Source: Endotrypanum monterogeii
Taxonomy: Eukaryota > Euglenozoa > Kinetoplastea > Trypanosomatida > Trypanosomatidae
Assembly: GCA_000333855.2 (NCBI GenBank)
Contig: CM007344.1
Coordinates: forward strand, 106,855 to 151,230
Direction: 5' to 3'
DNA: 44,376 bases
Part shown: piece by piece, positions 35,401 to 43,588 of the stretch
Layout: every line of letters starts with the position of its first letter
Position numbering within the stretch: position 1 is the first letter of the stretch
Notes under the pieces: generated by a model
Database searches by the model: none
The model's input: the letters and a program-made list of their open reading frames with translations, nothing else
Told to the model about the DNA's origin: nothing
Made by a program: the position numbers and the translations under genes

Positions 35401-37714
35401 GTGCCGCAGCGCCATCGCCCGCATTTTGGCACTAAGTGAAACTCTCGCAAGTCTCGGGCTGAACGCTGCGACACGCGTGCAGGAGTTTTTCCGTGATCGC
35501 ATCGTCCATGGATGGGCGCGGCAATCCTTCGGCAGCGCTGTTCTCACAACAACGACAGTGAGTACCCCGTCTTCGTCCAATGCGGGCAGTGGTTCCAGCG
35601 CTGTCACCGCAGCGACTGTCGTTCGCTGCTTTCACCAACTCGCCGAGGAGTGCCTGCGGAGCGTGTACAGTGTCATGGTAGCGCTTCGACATGTGTCCCT
35701 CGCGGCATTTGCGAGAGACGCTGCCATGCATAGCTACATCGTTTTCTTTGTGAATGTGTATAATGCCGCCTATGTCGCAGCGTGGATCACGAACGTGAAG
35801 GAGCTAGTGAGTAACGGCGCTGCTGCTGCCGCGGCCGATGCGAACTCACCACAGAAGAACAGTCACCGCTCCCAATATCCGGGCCCCCCTCGCAAACCTA
35901 AGCTTCGGACTATTGACCTCTTCCCACTGCCCACCTTGTGCAACACAAACCACGCCTGCTTCATGCACGCCTACGGTGTCGACATTGGTGGGTTATTTCT
36001 GAGTCTGGAAGAAATCAAGTACGGCATCCTCGGCGGCAACCGAGCGCCACCTTACTGCGACCTGCCGCTGTGGTCCCCCGTGACCAGCAGTGGCGGTGAT
36101 CAGTTGAACCCCTTGCGACTGGAGAGGTCAAGAGAGCTTAGCGGACGGCAGCAAGTGCAGCGACTGGTGCCCCTGCATCTTTGCGCCGAGGTGACTGAGT
36201 CGGCGCGCCTCGAGGCCCTTCAGTGTCATCCACACCTTCAAGCGGCACTCGACCTCACTGACATGTGCGAGGCGCTGGACCCCTTCCGGGAGGAGACAGA
36301 CGCCGATGGAGACAGAAACAGCGCATACGCAAAGACAGTTAGGCAACCGCCCAGCTCGGCAGGGCTGGGTCTCATGCGTAGCTCGAGTAGCTCCCCGCAC
36401 CTCCCTTGCGTGCTGCAGCCCTCATCCTCCTCTTCTGCAGACGTCGCAGGGCCATCAGAAAACCCAACATGGCAAAGCGCCCGAGAGTCGTTGACGCCCG
36501 CGTCGTCCATGTCACCATCGAAAATACTTCCCTGCAGTGGTAACGTTGGTGAGAGGCGGCGCCGGCGCCAGAAGCTAGTGGATTTATGGAGTCTGGATGT
36601 TGTGCGGTACTTGCCATTCCGCATCGTGCTCCAGCTCATTGACACTTACCTGCCACCACCGGTACTTCACTTGTGCGCTGGTAGCGTCGACATGGAAGGA
36701 AGGGAAAGCTTTGGGGGTATCGTAGGGGGCAGCGGTGCCAACAGTGCATCCGGCAGTGCAAGCACCAGCCCTGCTCGTGACCTGCGTAGCATCGCGCATC
36801 TCGACGGGAGAGACACTGTGCCGTGGTTTCTGCAACCGATCTTCAACACAATGCCGTTGGTACACGATTCCTTACAATCCTCCAAGGTCGGTGCCACCTA
36901 CACCGTCGCCCTCGATGGTGATGGTCCAGCAGCCGGCACGTTGGTGCCGCAGGTAAGTCAAGATGCCAATGGTGTGCTGCTGCAGCAGTGTCGCATGTGG
37001 AGCAGCCCTTCCTACTACATCGTCGGCGGTGACGGTGCTAGCTGCGATGAAGCTGTGAGTCGATCCCTGCAGTTGCTGCAGGCGTTGTCTGGCTCTTACA
37101 TCGGCGCTGGCCTCTACCATCCTATCCATCTCGACACGGCAGGCGGCAGCACTGCGGATACTGCACCGCGCGGTCCGGCACAGCACTTGTGCCGCCCACT
37201 CCACGCCGACGAGCCTTTCGCACAGCTTTTGTCGACGGAGGCCGCCTTCCGTAGCGCTATTCTCACGACTGATCCGCACATCTTCCGGTCAACCTCAGCA
37301 TCATCTTCACCACCACCAGCCAAGTCCTCCCCGCAGACGACACCGACGTCGCGGCGTATGCGGCCTCTGCCGTCGCCGCTGATGTTGCCGACCGACCTTT
37401 CTCAGCCCCCCCACCTGCGTGGCATGGGAGGGACCACCGGCATGTATGCTAACATTGCTCAGTATGGTGCTAGGGGTCTCCCTGGTGGCTCTGGTAGCTC
37501 CAACGCGTCATGCAGTGCCACGCTGCAGAACACTATGAAACCTCTCCTGTACGAGTGGTGCCGCTCCCTGGAAGAGGAAACGGGCATCAGCACCTCTCCT
37601 CCCGGGTGTGAGCGGCAGATGCTAGCAACACTCAAGATGGTGCGACTCCTCGAGGAGTCGCACGCGTCTGGGAAGGCAGTTCGAGCGGCACAAGCCGCCA
37701 TGCGCTCCGACTAG
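29489..37714 (+). CDS. Very large SAC-domain phosphoinositide phosphatase with DUF547-like C-terminal region
   Basis: The protein has 2741 aa from ATG 29489 (MSSTGPSF); an upstream in-frame ATG at 29453 lies inside the TG microsatellite and is unlikely. Residues about 15-880 form a SAC domain with inserts. Its catalytic signature SNCLDCIDRTN spans 718-728, with nucleophile C720 and R726 (CX5R), as in Sac1, Fig4 and synaptojanin, which remove phosphates from phosphoinositides at membrane surfaces. Residues about 900-1800 are mostly low complexity, with short folded-looking segments (for example around 1396-1440). Near 1820-1920 is a possible winged-helix (DEP-like) region, weakly supported. 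Residues about 2070-2190 contain FFVNVYNAAY and IGGLFLSLEEIKYGILGGNR, which match the DUF547 pattern. The rest of the C-terminus is Ser-rich. No transmembrane span is evident, unlike Sac1. Substrate and location are not known; endomembrane lipid signalling is the reasonable inference. Confidence 0.92.
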   Translation: MSSTGPSFSLPHARLPVLQQLPLDSITVYDTATHCYLLGTDSLQKNYYLLSLRKHTPEHIPSSSAVGSSNVATSAGNDAHQSITVSGSEAERGRGRAGTTCLPSASHALSSGLDDLHDFTSYVVYSQTEAGALIDALQREHGALMRTLSAVALLGAVRFTAGYYVVLVTERRMAGYLGVHRIFEAASAELVSLQLDPEWVAEAEAQSREMEQRLHLSDGVGPHGVDGGFLPFVLKQAASGGWRKPSSPLRSRLAKAFHSRKSSSCAGTGGSSASAASYLFSRRSLEEQYRQQFVSSLSRASSFFYSHSYDLTNTLQRNMLAAGSTLTDGTQAAAPPGGDDGASEVGAEPYPSAAQPLQPRMQYVWNEYLWEPWELSHRDFGGDEAEASENATTANECDTGQEAHPTGGAGRETVPQYPSALSRWRVFLVHGYITQRVVAIRRPTFQTLLVTLIARVGKGSAGVRYHRRGLNSDGHVANHVEVEQIITDEASWNATFTAATLSSYIQLRGSVPVRWYHPLKASRLLPKPPIVIGPHDSQWSETCFHFQKLVEQYGCPIIVHDLLKCQEGKARESLLGDAYRQAVRALAAAVDRASTLVDSEATRRDADKGSDTGKPPRISSRCILRYETTDLRRLGQLAWNTMTATAEQHFRAVRCFVTRRCSSNTTTGLADRREDGLYRGNMHTTNEGNEFAVSYDAAHSSEGDVAEVVQLQNGVVRSNCLDCIDRTNLGQLFHGLHALGEQLSVLGFLRNATDVCNSPAVMEMLLEMYLAMGDAIAIQYGGSAQVGAGVLHRGAGWDQLMGVKRLYNNVMGDREKQEAMNLFLGRKQPQPRPGSRACNAEMHSPAQVVCLSPAPALSPSTAAFASLGRGSPVREDDAAPSGSLFSGIRKAASRWWNEAGSSSGFASGAAATTTALWVSSHTSVEVEAEADYYDQVSGAPRLPPAGLLASWWVKPLCRFEMWYAARGVRPRPRTARGAGNAADAVGEPSMREVPMPHVLHRSSVTGDLSSSPAAFHGPPPMPCGSMSTRDNEVFPEVYSGDEIALRILAAETQAQKHWLLFIATLERQASLAPMRRDETTHPHHDKCKGTPRDGSTSDTSAALHLSSLSYSISGSVATSGPSKAPQRVRWSHEGDSILQGLIRPLGQDDMGEMTTGMTSITSFSSAGGTAVSLKSCDLPRRESPLVCVSEGAHSAPSAPLLTAPLRLFTEPWVILHTTTHLLPMETVTGATSLSTHTLRLSTAVFPSLSLPRPRRKRAARINIHEAPCCEPSYCVKQAVAHHLFGRLPPAVAAITAHSPPRIPEEQYQPWRSPRRIHSHDDFPRIVRNSLFAQQEADLERLAYREVLWLEEDADTEAAKVRGALAEPSKQPASHPSMAQLSSPRMVPWALSPHEVADHQFVAALIVNRFGTPRVWGIGVITQVLQYLVYPERLSEEVLRVLRSSKIQPPLTGAELLSTGAFESIEGDKGTRELRWNAAARRHWHERLVTPLGPTGSVVFRNLSDTSMTHLCTPTPSLRGSVGEDTPLRWTRSASFCESSLAQPRHTGEKQSGYDPVGVAAALLYRLASVLHFAEDNSMDRVTSAGYTRSTPATTVRGNGASVATFMTPRRSYDAGSAQGGCASVVKIAKATAQHEETTSRAYAEAALLPLLEACPNLRFPASAYLPGLSPEQKNLSESLRQQWLLCGLLQPIFPRSLLTPPTLHDLLNDFFSALLLDDGPAQDSLDEAAGRSGLCRRRSDCHVRYTFVLPHPQTTSMQQWTSRQHSSGGAGGSGRSSNGRFSYRLPIGISPLLSSSQPQELSSTHGDMASPVSNAASKTLHIPATLKVNYCCAALDLYYWSVAHSPLFATSPVRGSRGASLVSRDGRSVNTTTALAAWRLLWWAVDNSFIVPVVRRRGQGTLEMLADETALFCLRRDVVRVALNVERHCREDVWCPQQPEMLTSSATVVAGSSAIYGVDLAPSVSRLYRPLCRSAIARILALSETLASLGLNAATRVQEFFRDRIVHGWARQSFGSAVLTTTTVSTPSSSNAGSGSSAVTAATVVRCFHQLAEECLRSVYSVMVALRHVSLAAFARDAAMHSYIVFFVNVYNAAYVAAWITNVKELVSNGAAAAAADANSPQKNSHRSQYPGPPRKPKLRTIDLFPLPTLCNTNHACFMHAYGVDIGGLFLSLEEIKYGILGGNRAPPYCDLPLWSPVTSSGGDQLNPLRLERSRELSGRQQVQRLVPLHLCAEVTESARLEALQCHPHLQAALDLTDMCEALDPFREETDADGDRNSAYAKTVRQPPSSAGLGLMRSSSSSPHLPCVLQPSSSSSADVAGPSENPTWQSARESLTPASSMSPSKILPCSGNVGERRRRRQKLVDLWSLDVVRYLPFRIVLQLIDTYLPPPVLHLCAGSVDMEGRESFGGIVGGSGANSASGSASTSPARDLRSIAHLDGRDTVPWFLQPIFNTMPLVHDSLQSSKVGATYTVALDGDGPAAGTLVPQVSQDANGVLLQQCRMWSSPSYYIVGGDGASCDEAVSRSLQLLQALSGSYIGAGLYHPIHLDTAGGSTADTAPRGPAQHLCRPLHADEPFAQLLSTEAAFRSAILTTDPHIFRSTSASSSPPPAKSSPQTTPTSRRMRPLPSPLMLPTDLSQPPHLRGMGGTTGMYANIAQYGARGLPGGSGSSNASCSATLQNTMKPLLYEWCRSLEEETGISTSPPGCERQMLATLKMVRLLEESHASGKAVRAAQAAMRSD

Positions 37715-38771
37715 GTTATTCACATCCGCGACATGCGAGGCATCCACGTATGTGAGTTTTTTTTTTTTTTTTCCTTTTTGTGAACGACAAAAGCGTTGAT
37801 CATGATGCGCTCACTGTAGCTGCGTTCTCCTCCCCTCCTCGTTGCCTAGGCGCCTCTGTGTGGTGATGGCTCTCACCTAGAGGCCTGTTGATGTTTGATT
37901 ATACCCTTCGTGAGAGCAGCGGCGAGAGGAGGTGGGGTAGCGACAGGGGTTTTCCTTCTAGCATTCAGAAGGGGAGGAGGGGGCCCCGCCATTCTACGGA
38001 GTGCACCAGACCGAGGGAAGCATAACGAAAGCTGCTTCGAGGTGACCTGCTTCGCACAGGCGGGGCTTGCCGCTGTTACCCCTCTGGCATCGCTGCACTC
38101 CGCCATGAAAAGCGCCTCGACGATGCATCTTTATGTGTGTGGATGTGTGTGATCAGCGGAACGTTAAACTCAACGTGGTCTTGGGGGAGAGAATCGACCA
38201 TGTGGCATACGGACTGAAAAAGCGTCTCGCTTTCTCATGTCGGGAGCACACGCACATTTTTGAGTGTTTGTGATCTCTCCCTTCCCTCCTCCCCTCCTCC
38301 TGTGAAATTATTTCCTTTTTTTTTCTTTTCATGCTAACGTGCGGCAGAGCAAGCGCTCCTAGGTGCTGTTACCCCGACCCGCCCGCCCCCCCCCCTCTCT
38401 TCCTCTCTCGCATTCCTTCCCGTGCAGCCTTCCCTCAAACTTTTTTTTTTTTTTGGAAGGGGGGGTGTAAGGAGATTATATCGTTCATGAGAAGCACAAC
38501 ATTCTATCAGATGCATGCTTGTTAAATTATCACCCTCTTCTTGCGCTGTGGCGACTCACAGCCTATGACATACGTTCTTTGCGCACCGCTCTCTTCCTTC
38601 CCCTGTCATCATTTCTTCCCTTCTCTACCCCCCCCCCTCTTCACCACACCTTTGCACCCCCACTCTCGCTCAACACGCTGGATTGCTTGCAAAACTCTTT
38701 TCGAGGAGGTTGGAACAAATTCAGTACACTCGTGGATAGCTCAACTCATACGAAACAACAACCACAGCGCC
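37715..38771. other. Intergenic region with GC-rich non-repetitive block
   Basis: No protein gene is supported. After a T-run (about 37757-37772), the stretch 37870-38150 is GC-rich and of mixed composition, unlike the simple-sequence spacers elsewhere. It has a perfect 6-bp hairpin CCTTCT/AGAAGG at 37954-37972 inside a possible longer stem. The remainder is T-, C- and G-runs. The frame of the next gene is open from 38541, but an ATG at 38772 is a better start. Confidence 0.55.
38620..38705 (+). promoter_or_regulatory. Possible polypyrimidine tract and acceptor for PPR gene
   Basis: A long C/T-rich tract leads to AG at 38704-38705 (TTTTCGAG), 66 nt before the ATG at 38772. This is weaker than the other acceptors because several non-pyrimidine bases intervene. 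Confidence 0.3.
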
Positions 38772-41207
38772 ATGATGCGACATACGGTGGTGCGGCACCA
38801 CCGGACGGGCAAGTCGCGTGCCTTCATTATGCGCGACCCGTCGCTGAAGATGATGCGGGCCGGCAGCGGATTCCAGCAGCTGAAGCGCATGGGCATGCCA
38901 TCACAGAAGACACTCGGATACCGCCAGGTGGACAATTTTTATGCCAACAACCAGTACCAGCACGCGTGGCCGTTGCTCAGCCATGACGACCTCGGCAACA
39001 GCGACCAGTCAAACCAAACAAAGAATATCCTATACTCCATGTACATGCCGAAGCGAAACAAGGGTACGGCGCCATGGTTTCGAGGAGCTGACACCTACTC
39101 GGTGAAGTACTGTGAGCAGGGCCGCTACGAGTACCAGCGCTATCTGATGATCAACCGCTTTCCCAGCGAGTACAAGAAGCACTTTCTTCGATTCTTGAGC
39201 AACATCCGCGCTGCCAAGTCCAAACAAGCCGTCCCCCAAGAGGCGCTGCACTGGCTGCTGCGCATGATCGTCGACAACTTCAATCCACAGCACGTGCACT
39301 ACATCGCGGCCATGCGGACACTTCAGGATTCGGGCGAGCTAGACATGGCCCGGGACGTGTGGAAAATTATGGAGCGCCAGCAGACCTGGCCTGACACTGC
39401 GACCATCTGTGCCTACCTGGACGTTTGTGTGGAGGCAGGTGAGAAGACGTGGGCTGTGGAGGCATGGAATCGCTACTGCGCGGAGCTGCGCTTTCTACAG
39501 GAGGGCGAAGTCGACCCAAAGCCCATCACCCGCACCCCGTTCTCCCTCACTCGTGAGGAGCTGCTGTATCTTCCTAAATGGAAGAAACACTTTGACCACG
39601 ACCCTAATTTGGATGTGCCAGATCTGAACCGCTTCAACCGCACACGGGAGGTGTACCTGCGCATGGCTAAGGTGATGCTGGCCAGCGACGATGTGGAGAT
39701 GTTTGAGCACTTTTTCGGAAAACTGGAGACTGCGATGCTGAGTACGCCGACGCCAGTGCCAGAGCCGCCCAACCCACACCTGGTGCGCCGCCCGCGGTGG
39801 TCCCCATACGAACACAAGAATTCATTTCACCACTCGCCCTGGCGCATGGCAAACAACGGTCGCGCGATGGCTCTCGGCCCGACACGCACAACTGAAGATG
39901 AGATGCAAAGCCGCTTTTTCGGTAACCCACAATTCCTCGTTCACTCGGTCAAGGAGGCTTTGGAGGTTGTGCTGCGACGGCACATAACCATATTCCCGGA
40001 GGCGACAGACGCTCAGACAGCTGCACCAGCCTTTTTTGAGCCGACTGCCAAAGCTCAGGAGACTCTTGCCTTCTGTGACGGGCTGGTCCAGAGAATGATG
40101 GAGCGTCTTCACGATAAAGTTGGTGTCCTCGAGACGTCCTCGCTGCTGTCCACGCTGCTGAGTGTGCGGCGTATTATTGGAAAGCATTCCGGCTACGCGC
40201 TGCAGGAATACGCGAACGAGTTCCTTACCAAGAAGGCATCCACAAACGTGGACGGCGTGTGCGAGTCGCTGACGGCACCGAACTACCTTCAGATCCTCGC
40301 CGCCTACGCAGATGCGAGTGCCTACAGCTACGACGCCAAGACTCGGCAGTACGCTTACGCGCCGGGCTTCCGACCAACCGAGACCATGAACGGTCTGTGT
40401 GCAGTCTTGAAGGAAATAGCAGGTAACCAGCATGTGACGTGGTCGGGGGAGATGCACCTGCAGGTGGTGCGCACGTTGGTCGGCTGCGGCACCATGAAAG
40501 CAAACACGTATTTTGTCGATAACGTTCTTCGCAACTTCAAGTGGGACAGCCGCTTTCTCGAAGCTCTCTACGCGGAGTACCGTCGCCAGGACAGCGTCGA
40601 TCTTTGGGCTGAGCTGACAAAGCGGTCCCTCGTGTGGACGGCACGCTACAACGTGATCGCATCAGAGCGACTGAAGCGATTGATCGAGGACGACTACGAC
40701 ATAATTCACGTCCAGACGCGCTCCTTCCGAGAGCTCGCCGTGTTCCAGTTCCGCGACGTGGAAGAAAAGCGACACGCCGGAAACGTAGTGAACGAGTTGC
40801 CGAACCCATGGATCGACTACGTCACGCACGCGCTGCCCTTCCCGGACCGAGATGCTGGCTACCCGGATGAGTACGGCGACATCGGCCAGTGGCGCGCACC
40901 TGGAGGACCAGGGTCGCCGGTGAAGGGTCCGGGCTACTACGCACCACCAATGGAGGGAGAACACATGCGTGGCTACACGGCCGAGTGGCGTGACTTGAAG
41001 AACCCGATGAAGCCACCCGCTTTCCCTGAACCTTGGGAACGCAAGTACAAGCAATACGCGCGCGGTCAGCATCCCTCCTATGACATGGTGTACGCTGGCC
41101 CGATGCCAGAGATCTTCCCGGGACGACGCGACTTCCGCAAGCCAACCCGCTGGGACTTCCACGACGTGGAGAAGCAGGCCAAGCAGAAGATCAGCGGGCC
41201 ATACTAG
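38772..41207 (+). CDS. Pentatricopeptide-repeat-like protein, probably mitochondrial
   Basis: The protein has 811 aa from ATG 38772 (MMRHTVVRHHRTGKSRAF). The first 20 residues are rich in Arg, His and Val with no acidic residue, fitting a mitochondrial presequence. Residues about 155-235 contain helix pairs with PPR features: ALHWLLRMIVDNF; HYIAAMRTLQDSGELDMARDVWKIM; and WPDTATICAYLDVCVEAGE. More helical repeats seem to follow to about residue 650. The C-terminus (about 690-811) is rich in Pro, Gly, Tyr, Trp and Arg and looks extended, as in proteins that wind over ribosomal RNA. Kinetoplastid mitochondria use many PPR proteins in the mitoribosome and in RNA processing, so a mitoribosomal or mitochondrial RNA-binding role is likely, but I cannot assign the specific subunit. 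The upstream frame from 38541 is low complexity and was excluded. Confidence 0.88.
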   Translation: MMRHTVVRHHRTGKSRAFIMRDPSLKMMRAGSGFQQLKRMGMPSQKTLGYRQVDNFYANNQYQHAWPLLSHDDLGNSDQSNQTKNILYSMYMPKRNKGTAPWFRGADTYSVKYCEQGRYEYQRYLMINRFPSEYKKHFLRFLSNIRAAKSKQAVPQEALHWLLRMIVDNFNPQHVHYIAAMRTLQDSGELDMARDVWKIMERQQTWPDTATICAYLDVCVEAGEKTWAVEAWNRYCAELRFLQEGEVDPKPITRTPFSLTREELLYLPKWKKHFDHDPNLDVPDLNRFNRTREVYLRMAKVMLASDDVEMFEHFFGKLETAMLSTPTPVPEPPNPHLVRRPRWSPYEHKNSFHHSPWRMANNGRAMALGPTRTTEDEMQSRFFGNPQFLVHSVKEALEVVLRRHITIFPEATDAQTAAPAFFEPTAKAQETLAFCDGLVQRMMERLHDKVGVLETSSLLSTLLSVRRIIGKHSGYALQEYANEFLTKKASTNVDGVCESLTAPNYLQILAAYADASAYSYDAKTRQYAYAPGFRPTETMNGLCAVLKEIAGNQHVTWSGEMHLQVVRTLVGCGTMKANTYFVDNVLRNFKWDSRFLEALYAEYRRQDSVDLWAELTKRSLVWTARYNVIASERLKRLIEDDYDIIHVQTRSFRELAVFQFRDVEEKRHAGNVVNELPNPWIDYVTHALPFPDRDAGYPDEYGDIGQWRAPGGPGSPVKGPGYYAPPMEGEHMRGYTAEWRDLKNPMKPPAFPEPWERKYKQYARGQHPSYDMVYAGPMPEIFPGRRDFRKPTRWDFHDVEKQAKQKISGPY

Positions 41208-42465
41208 TAAGCCACAGAAGAAAGAAGAAGCGATAGGAGTCTACACCCCCCCCCCCACATCAGGGGTAGTCCAGACATTGATGAACGATGAGGTTCACTC
41301 GACCCCTCCCTCCCTCAGATCCTTCCTTCTTTTCCTATCAGGTGCATGTGTGTATGTCTGCGAGATGGTACGACTTTAATGGAAACAGCGACGGAGTGTT
41401 TCTTTGAGGGGAAGGAAGTCTTGTGTGCGGGGAATCGTTTTTTTTTTTTTGTGTGTGTGTGTATGTGTGTATGATAGCGTTGCCAGATTACAGCATGTGT
41501 GTATGTGTGTGTGTGCTGACCGTGGGGGTTCTCATCCCAATCCCACCCCTTCGCCGCCTCTGCTACGTTTTATTTTTGTATTCTGTTGTTTCTGTAACAG
41601 TCACTGGGTCTCTTCCCCTTCATCTCCGTGTGTTACAGAATGTGTTTGTCCATTTTTCGATGCGGCACTTCTTTTCTCTGGCACGAGAGCGAAGGGACGA
41701 GGGAGGTGTATGATAGGAGGAGACAAGACAAGGGATTGCAAAAAGAGTTCTCCCCTCCACTAAAAAAAAAAAACGAGAGAGATCTAAAGAGATGCACGAA
41801 GCCGCAGGGAATCACGAGAATAAACTGTTGTACACACCCTCTTGTTCATCACACTCTTAAATGAAGCAACATATATGTGAGCAGCGGAAGGGACACGATA
41901 GGACGCGCGCGATCCACCCCCCCCCTCCTCCTTCTCACTCTTATACCCTCAGTAAAAACGCTGAGGAAAAAAAGAAGGGAAAGTGACTCTGCCGCAGTTG
42001 GGGGAGAAGGGTTGGGGTACACGTCGCCATTGGTGTTATAGGTCTGTCGAACCACAAGTACATACATATAGAATAGAAAATACAGCAGTCTAAGTGAAGA
42101 TGCCAGGGTCGGCGGGGAGCGTAAGCCTCGTGTCCGCATCTTAGCCCCTCCCCCTTCTCTCCACGTTTCCCCATCACAACAGTTTTGCTGACATTTTGAT
42201 GGCGAGACAGCCCTCGCCGTCGTCCTCACCCTGTCGGCGTCCCGCTCCATGTCGTGTGTGTGTGTGTGTGTGTGGATGGATCAACTTCGCACCCTTTCCT
42301 AATTCTATTTCTCTCCTTATCTCCCCCCAAAAAAAAATTTTTTTTCAACACCTTCAAAGTGCGCCTACACACACCCAGACACACATACACACACACGCAT
42401 TCTCTCTCTTTCTTAGACGCCCTTGGAGCAGCACACATTCAATTCACCGAAACACTCGTGGAGGG
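41208..42465. other. Intergenic region
   Basis: This 1.26 kb has no supported gene. It holds C-runs near 41247, GT tracts (about 41450-41515), an A-run (about 41762-41773), a small inverted repeat CCTCAG/CTGAGG at 41947-41966, GT units near 42256, and a C6-A9-T8 junction at about 42323-42345, followed by CA units and a strong acceptor. Confidence 0.6.
42400..42416 (+). promoter_or_regulatory. Strong candidate spliced-leader acceptor for p28 gene
   Basis: CTCTCTCTTTCTTAG, with the AG at 42415-42416, lies 49 nt before the ATG at 42466. Confidence 0.6.
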
Positions 42466-43179
42466 ATGTCTTCCGCCGCCCCGCCGTCGCTCGTCAAGTA
42501 CGAGACACCCGTATTGCTCTCTGAGGTGTTGCACAAGAAGTCCCTGGCCTCGAAGCGGCCCAAAGCGAATGATGGCAAACCTCAGCCGCAGTCGGATGAT
42601 GTTCTCTTCAGCATCCTGCCCCCGCGTGAGTTCGAAAAGGACGGGCAGCGCTGGATACAGTATCCATCAAGCACGCCAGCCACCCGACTCGATGTGATCC
42701 GGCTCCAGGAGCAACTAGACACCCTGCTGGCAGAACGCCAGGCACGCGAGACAGGTGTGTGCCCGATTCGGGAGGAGCTCTACGGACAGGTGTTTGATGA
42801 GATCATTCGCCAGGTAACGATCAGCTGCGCCGAGCGGGGATTGCTGCTCCTGCGCGTGCGAGACGAAATTCGGATGACATTGGATGCTTACCGCTCCCTT
42901 TATGAGAGCAGCATCGCCTTCGGCATGCGCAAGGCGCTTCACTCAGAGCAGTGTCACGTCGAGCTGGAGGCGCGGGTCCGGGCGCTGGAGCGAGAGAAGG
43001 CGGACCTGCAGCAGCAGGTAGAGACTTTGACGGAGGAGTGCGCCCAGATCGAGCAAGATGAGATGCAGCGGCGGCAGGAGGAACAGAAGAAACATGAAGA
43101 GGAGGTCACCTTCTTCCGACGTACGTACGAGACACTCACAGCCAACCTCCAAACTGTGGTGAACCCAACCAAAGCTTGA
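42466..43179 (+). CDS. Axonemal inner-arm dynein light chain p28 (DNALI1-like)
   Basis: The protein has 237 aa, close to the usual size of p28/DNALI1. The ATG at 42466 (MSSAAPPSLVKYETPVLL) follows a strong splice acceptor; the frame upstream is low complexity. Family marks visible by eye: the N-terminal SLVKYETPVLLSE, the ILPPREFEKDGQRWIQYPSSTPATR block at about residues 47-70, LQEQLDTLL with ETGVCPIREELYGQVFDEIIRQVTI at about 83-120, and the RGLLLLRVRDEIRMTLDAYRSLYESSIAFG block. Residues about 160-220 are a Glu/Gln/Arg-rich coiled coil. In other organisms p28 pairs with actin or centrin on single-headed inner dynein arms of the axoneme and is needed for normal flagellar beating; this fits a flagellated cell. 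It is the last complete gene in the window. Confidence 0.95.
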   Translation: MSSAAPPSLVKYETPVLLSEVLHKKSLASKRPKANDGKPQPQSDDVLFSILPPREFEKDGQRWIQYPSSTPATRLDVIRLQEQLDTLLAERQARETGVCPIREELYGQVFDEIIRQVTISCAERGLLLLRVRDEIRMTLDAYRSLYESSIAFGMRKALHSEQCHVELEARVRALEREKADLQQQVETLTEECAQIEQDEMQRRQEEQKKHEEEVTFFRRTYETLTANLQTVVNPTKA

Positions 43180-43234
43180 GGTGCACGATTCGGACTGCTG
43201 CGTGTCCTGTGCTCTGTGTCTGGGGACATGGCGC

Positions 43235-43256
43235 ATATATATATATATATATATAT
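43235..43256. repeat. TA microsatellite
   Basis: TA array of about 11 units shortly after the p28 stop codon. Confidence 0.9.
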
Positions 43257-43560
43257 TCATGCACACAGTGCCGCGCTCATTTCCTTCCTCAGCTCAACAC
43301 GTTGTTCATCTCCTCTCTCTCTCTCTCTCTTATGTATAGCTCAATATCTCATAACCGTTTACATTAGAACACGTTGGGTGTCTCGCTGGCAAGTGGATGG
43401 TAATGAGATGCTTCGACTCACCTATACGGATCAATCGCGGTTGTGCGTAGCTGCAATCGAATGCTATGACGTCGGTGCTTTTTTTTTTATCTCCCTTTTT
43501 TTTTTTTGTGGTCTCTATTTCCGACCACTCAGTGTTTCGGATCTGATTCAAAGCATGCAA

Positions 43561-43588
43561 TTATATATATATATATATATATATATAC
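43561..43588. repeat. TA microsatellite
   Basis: TA array of about 13 units. Confidence 0.9.

Noticed and set aside
37895..38152. 85-codon frame after the SAC gene
   Set aside because: It has Gly/Arg/Ala-biased composition, no acceptor of its own and no recognisable motif; a non-coding or retroposon-derived block is more likely.
41947..41966. Terminator-like inverted repeat CCTCAG/CTGAGG followed by A-rich sequence
   Set aside because: The stem has only six pairs, and bacterial-type terminators are not expected within a trypanosomatid polycistronic unit.
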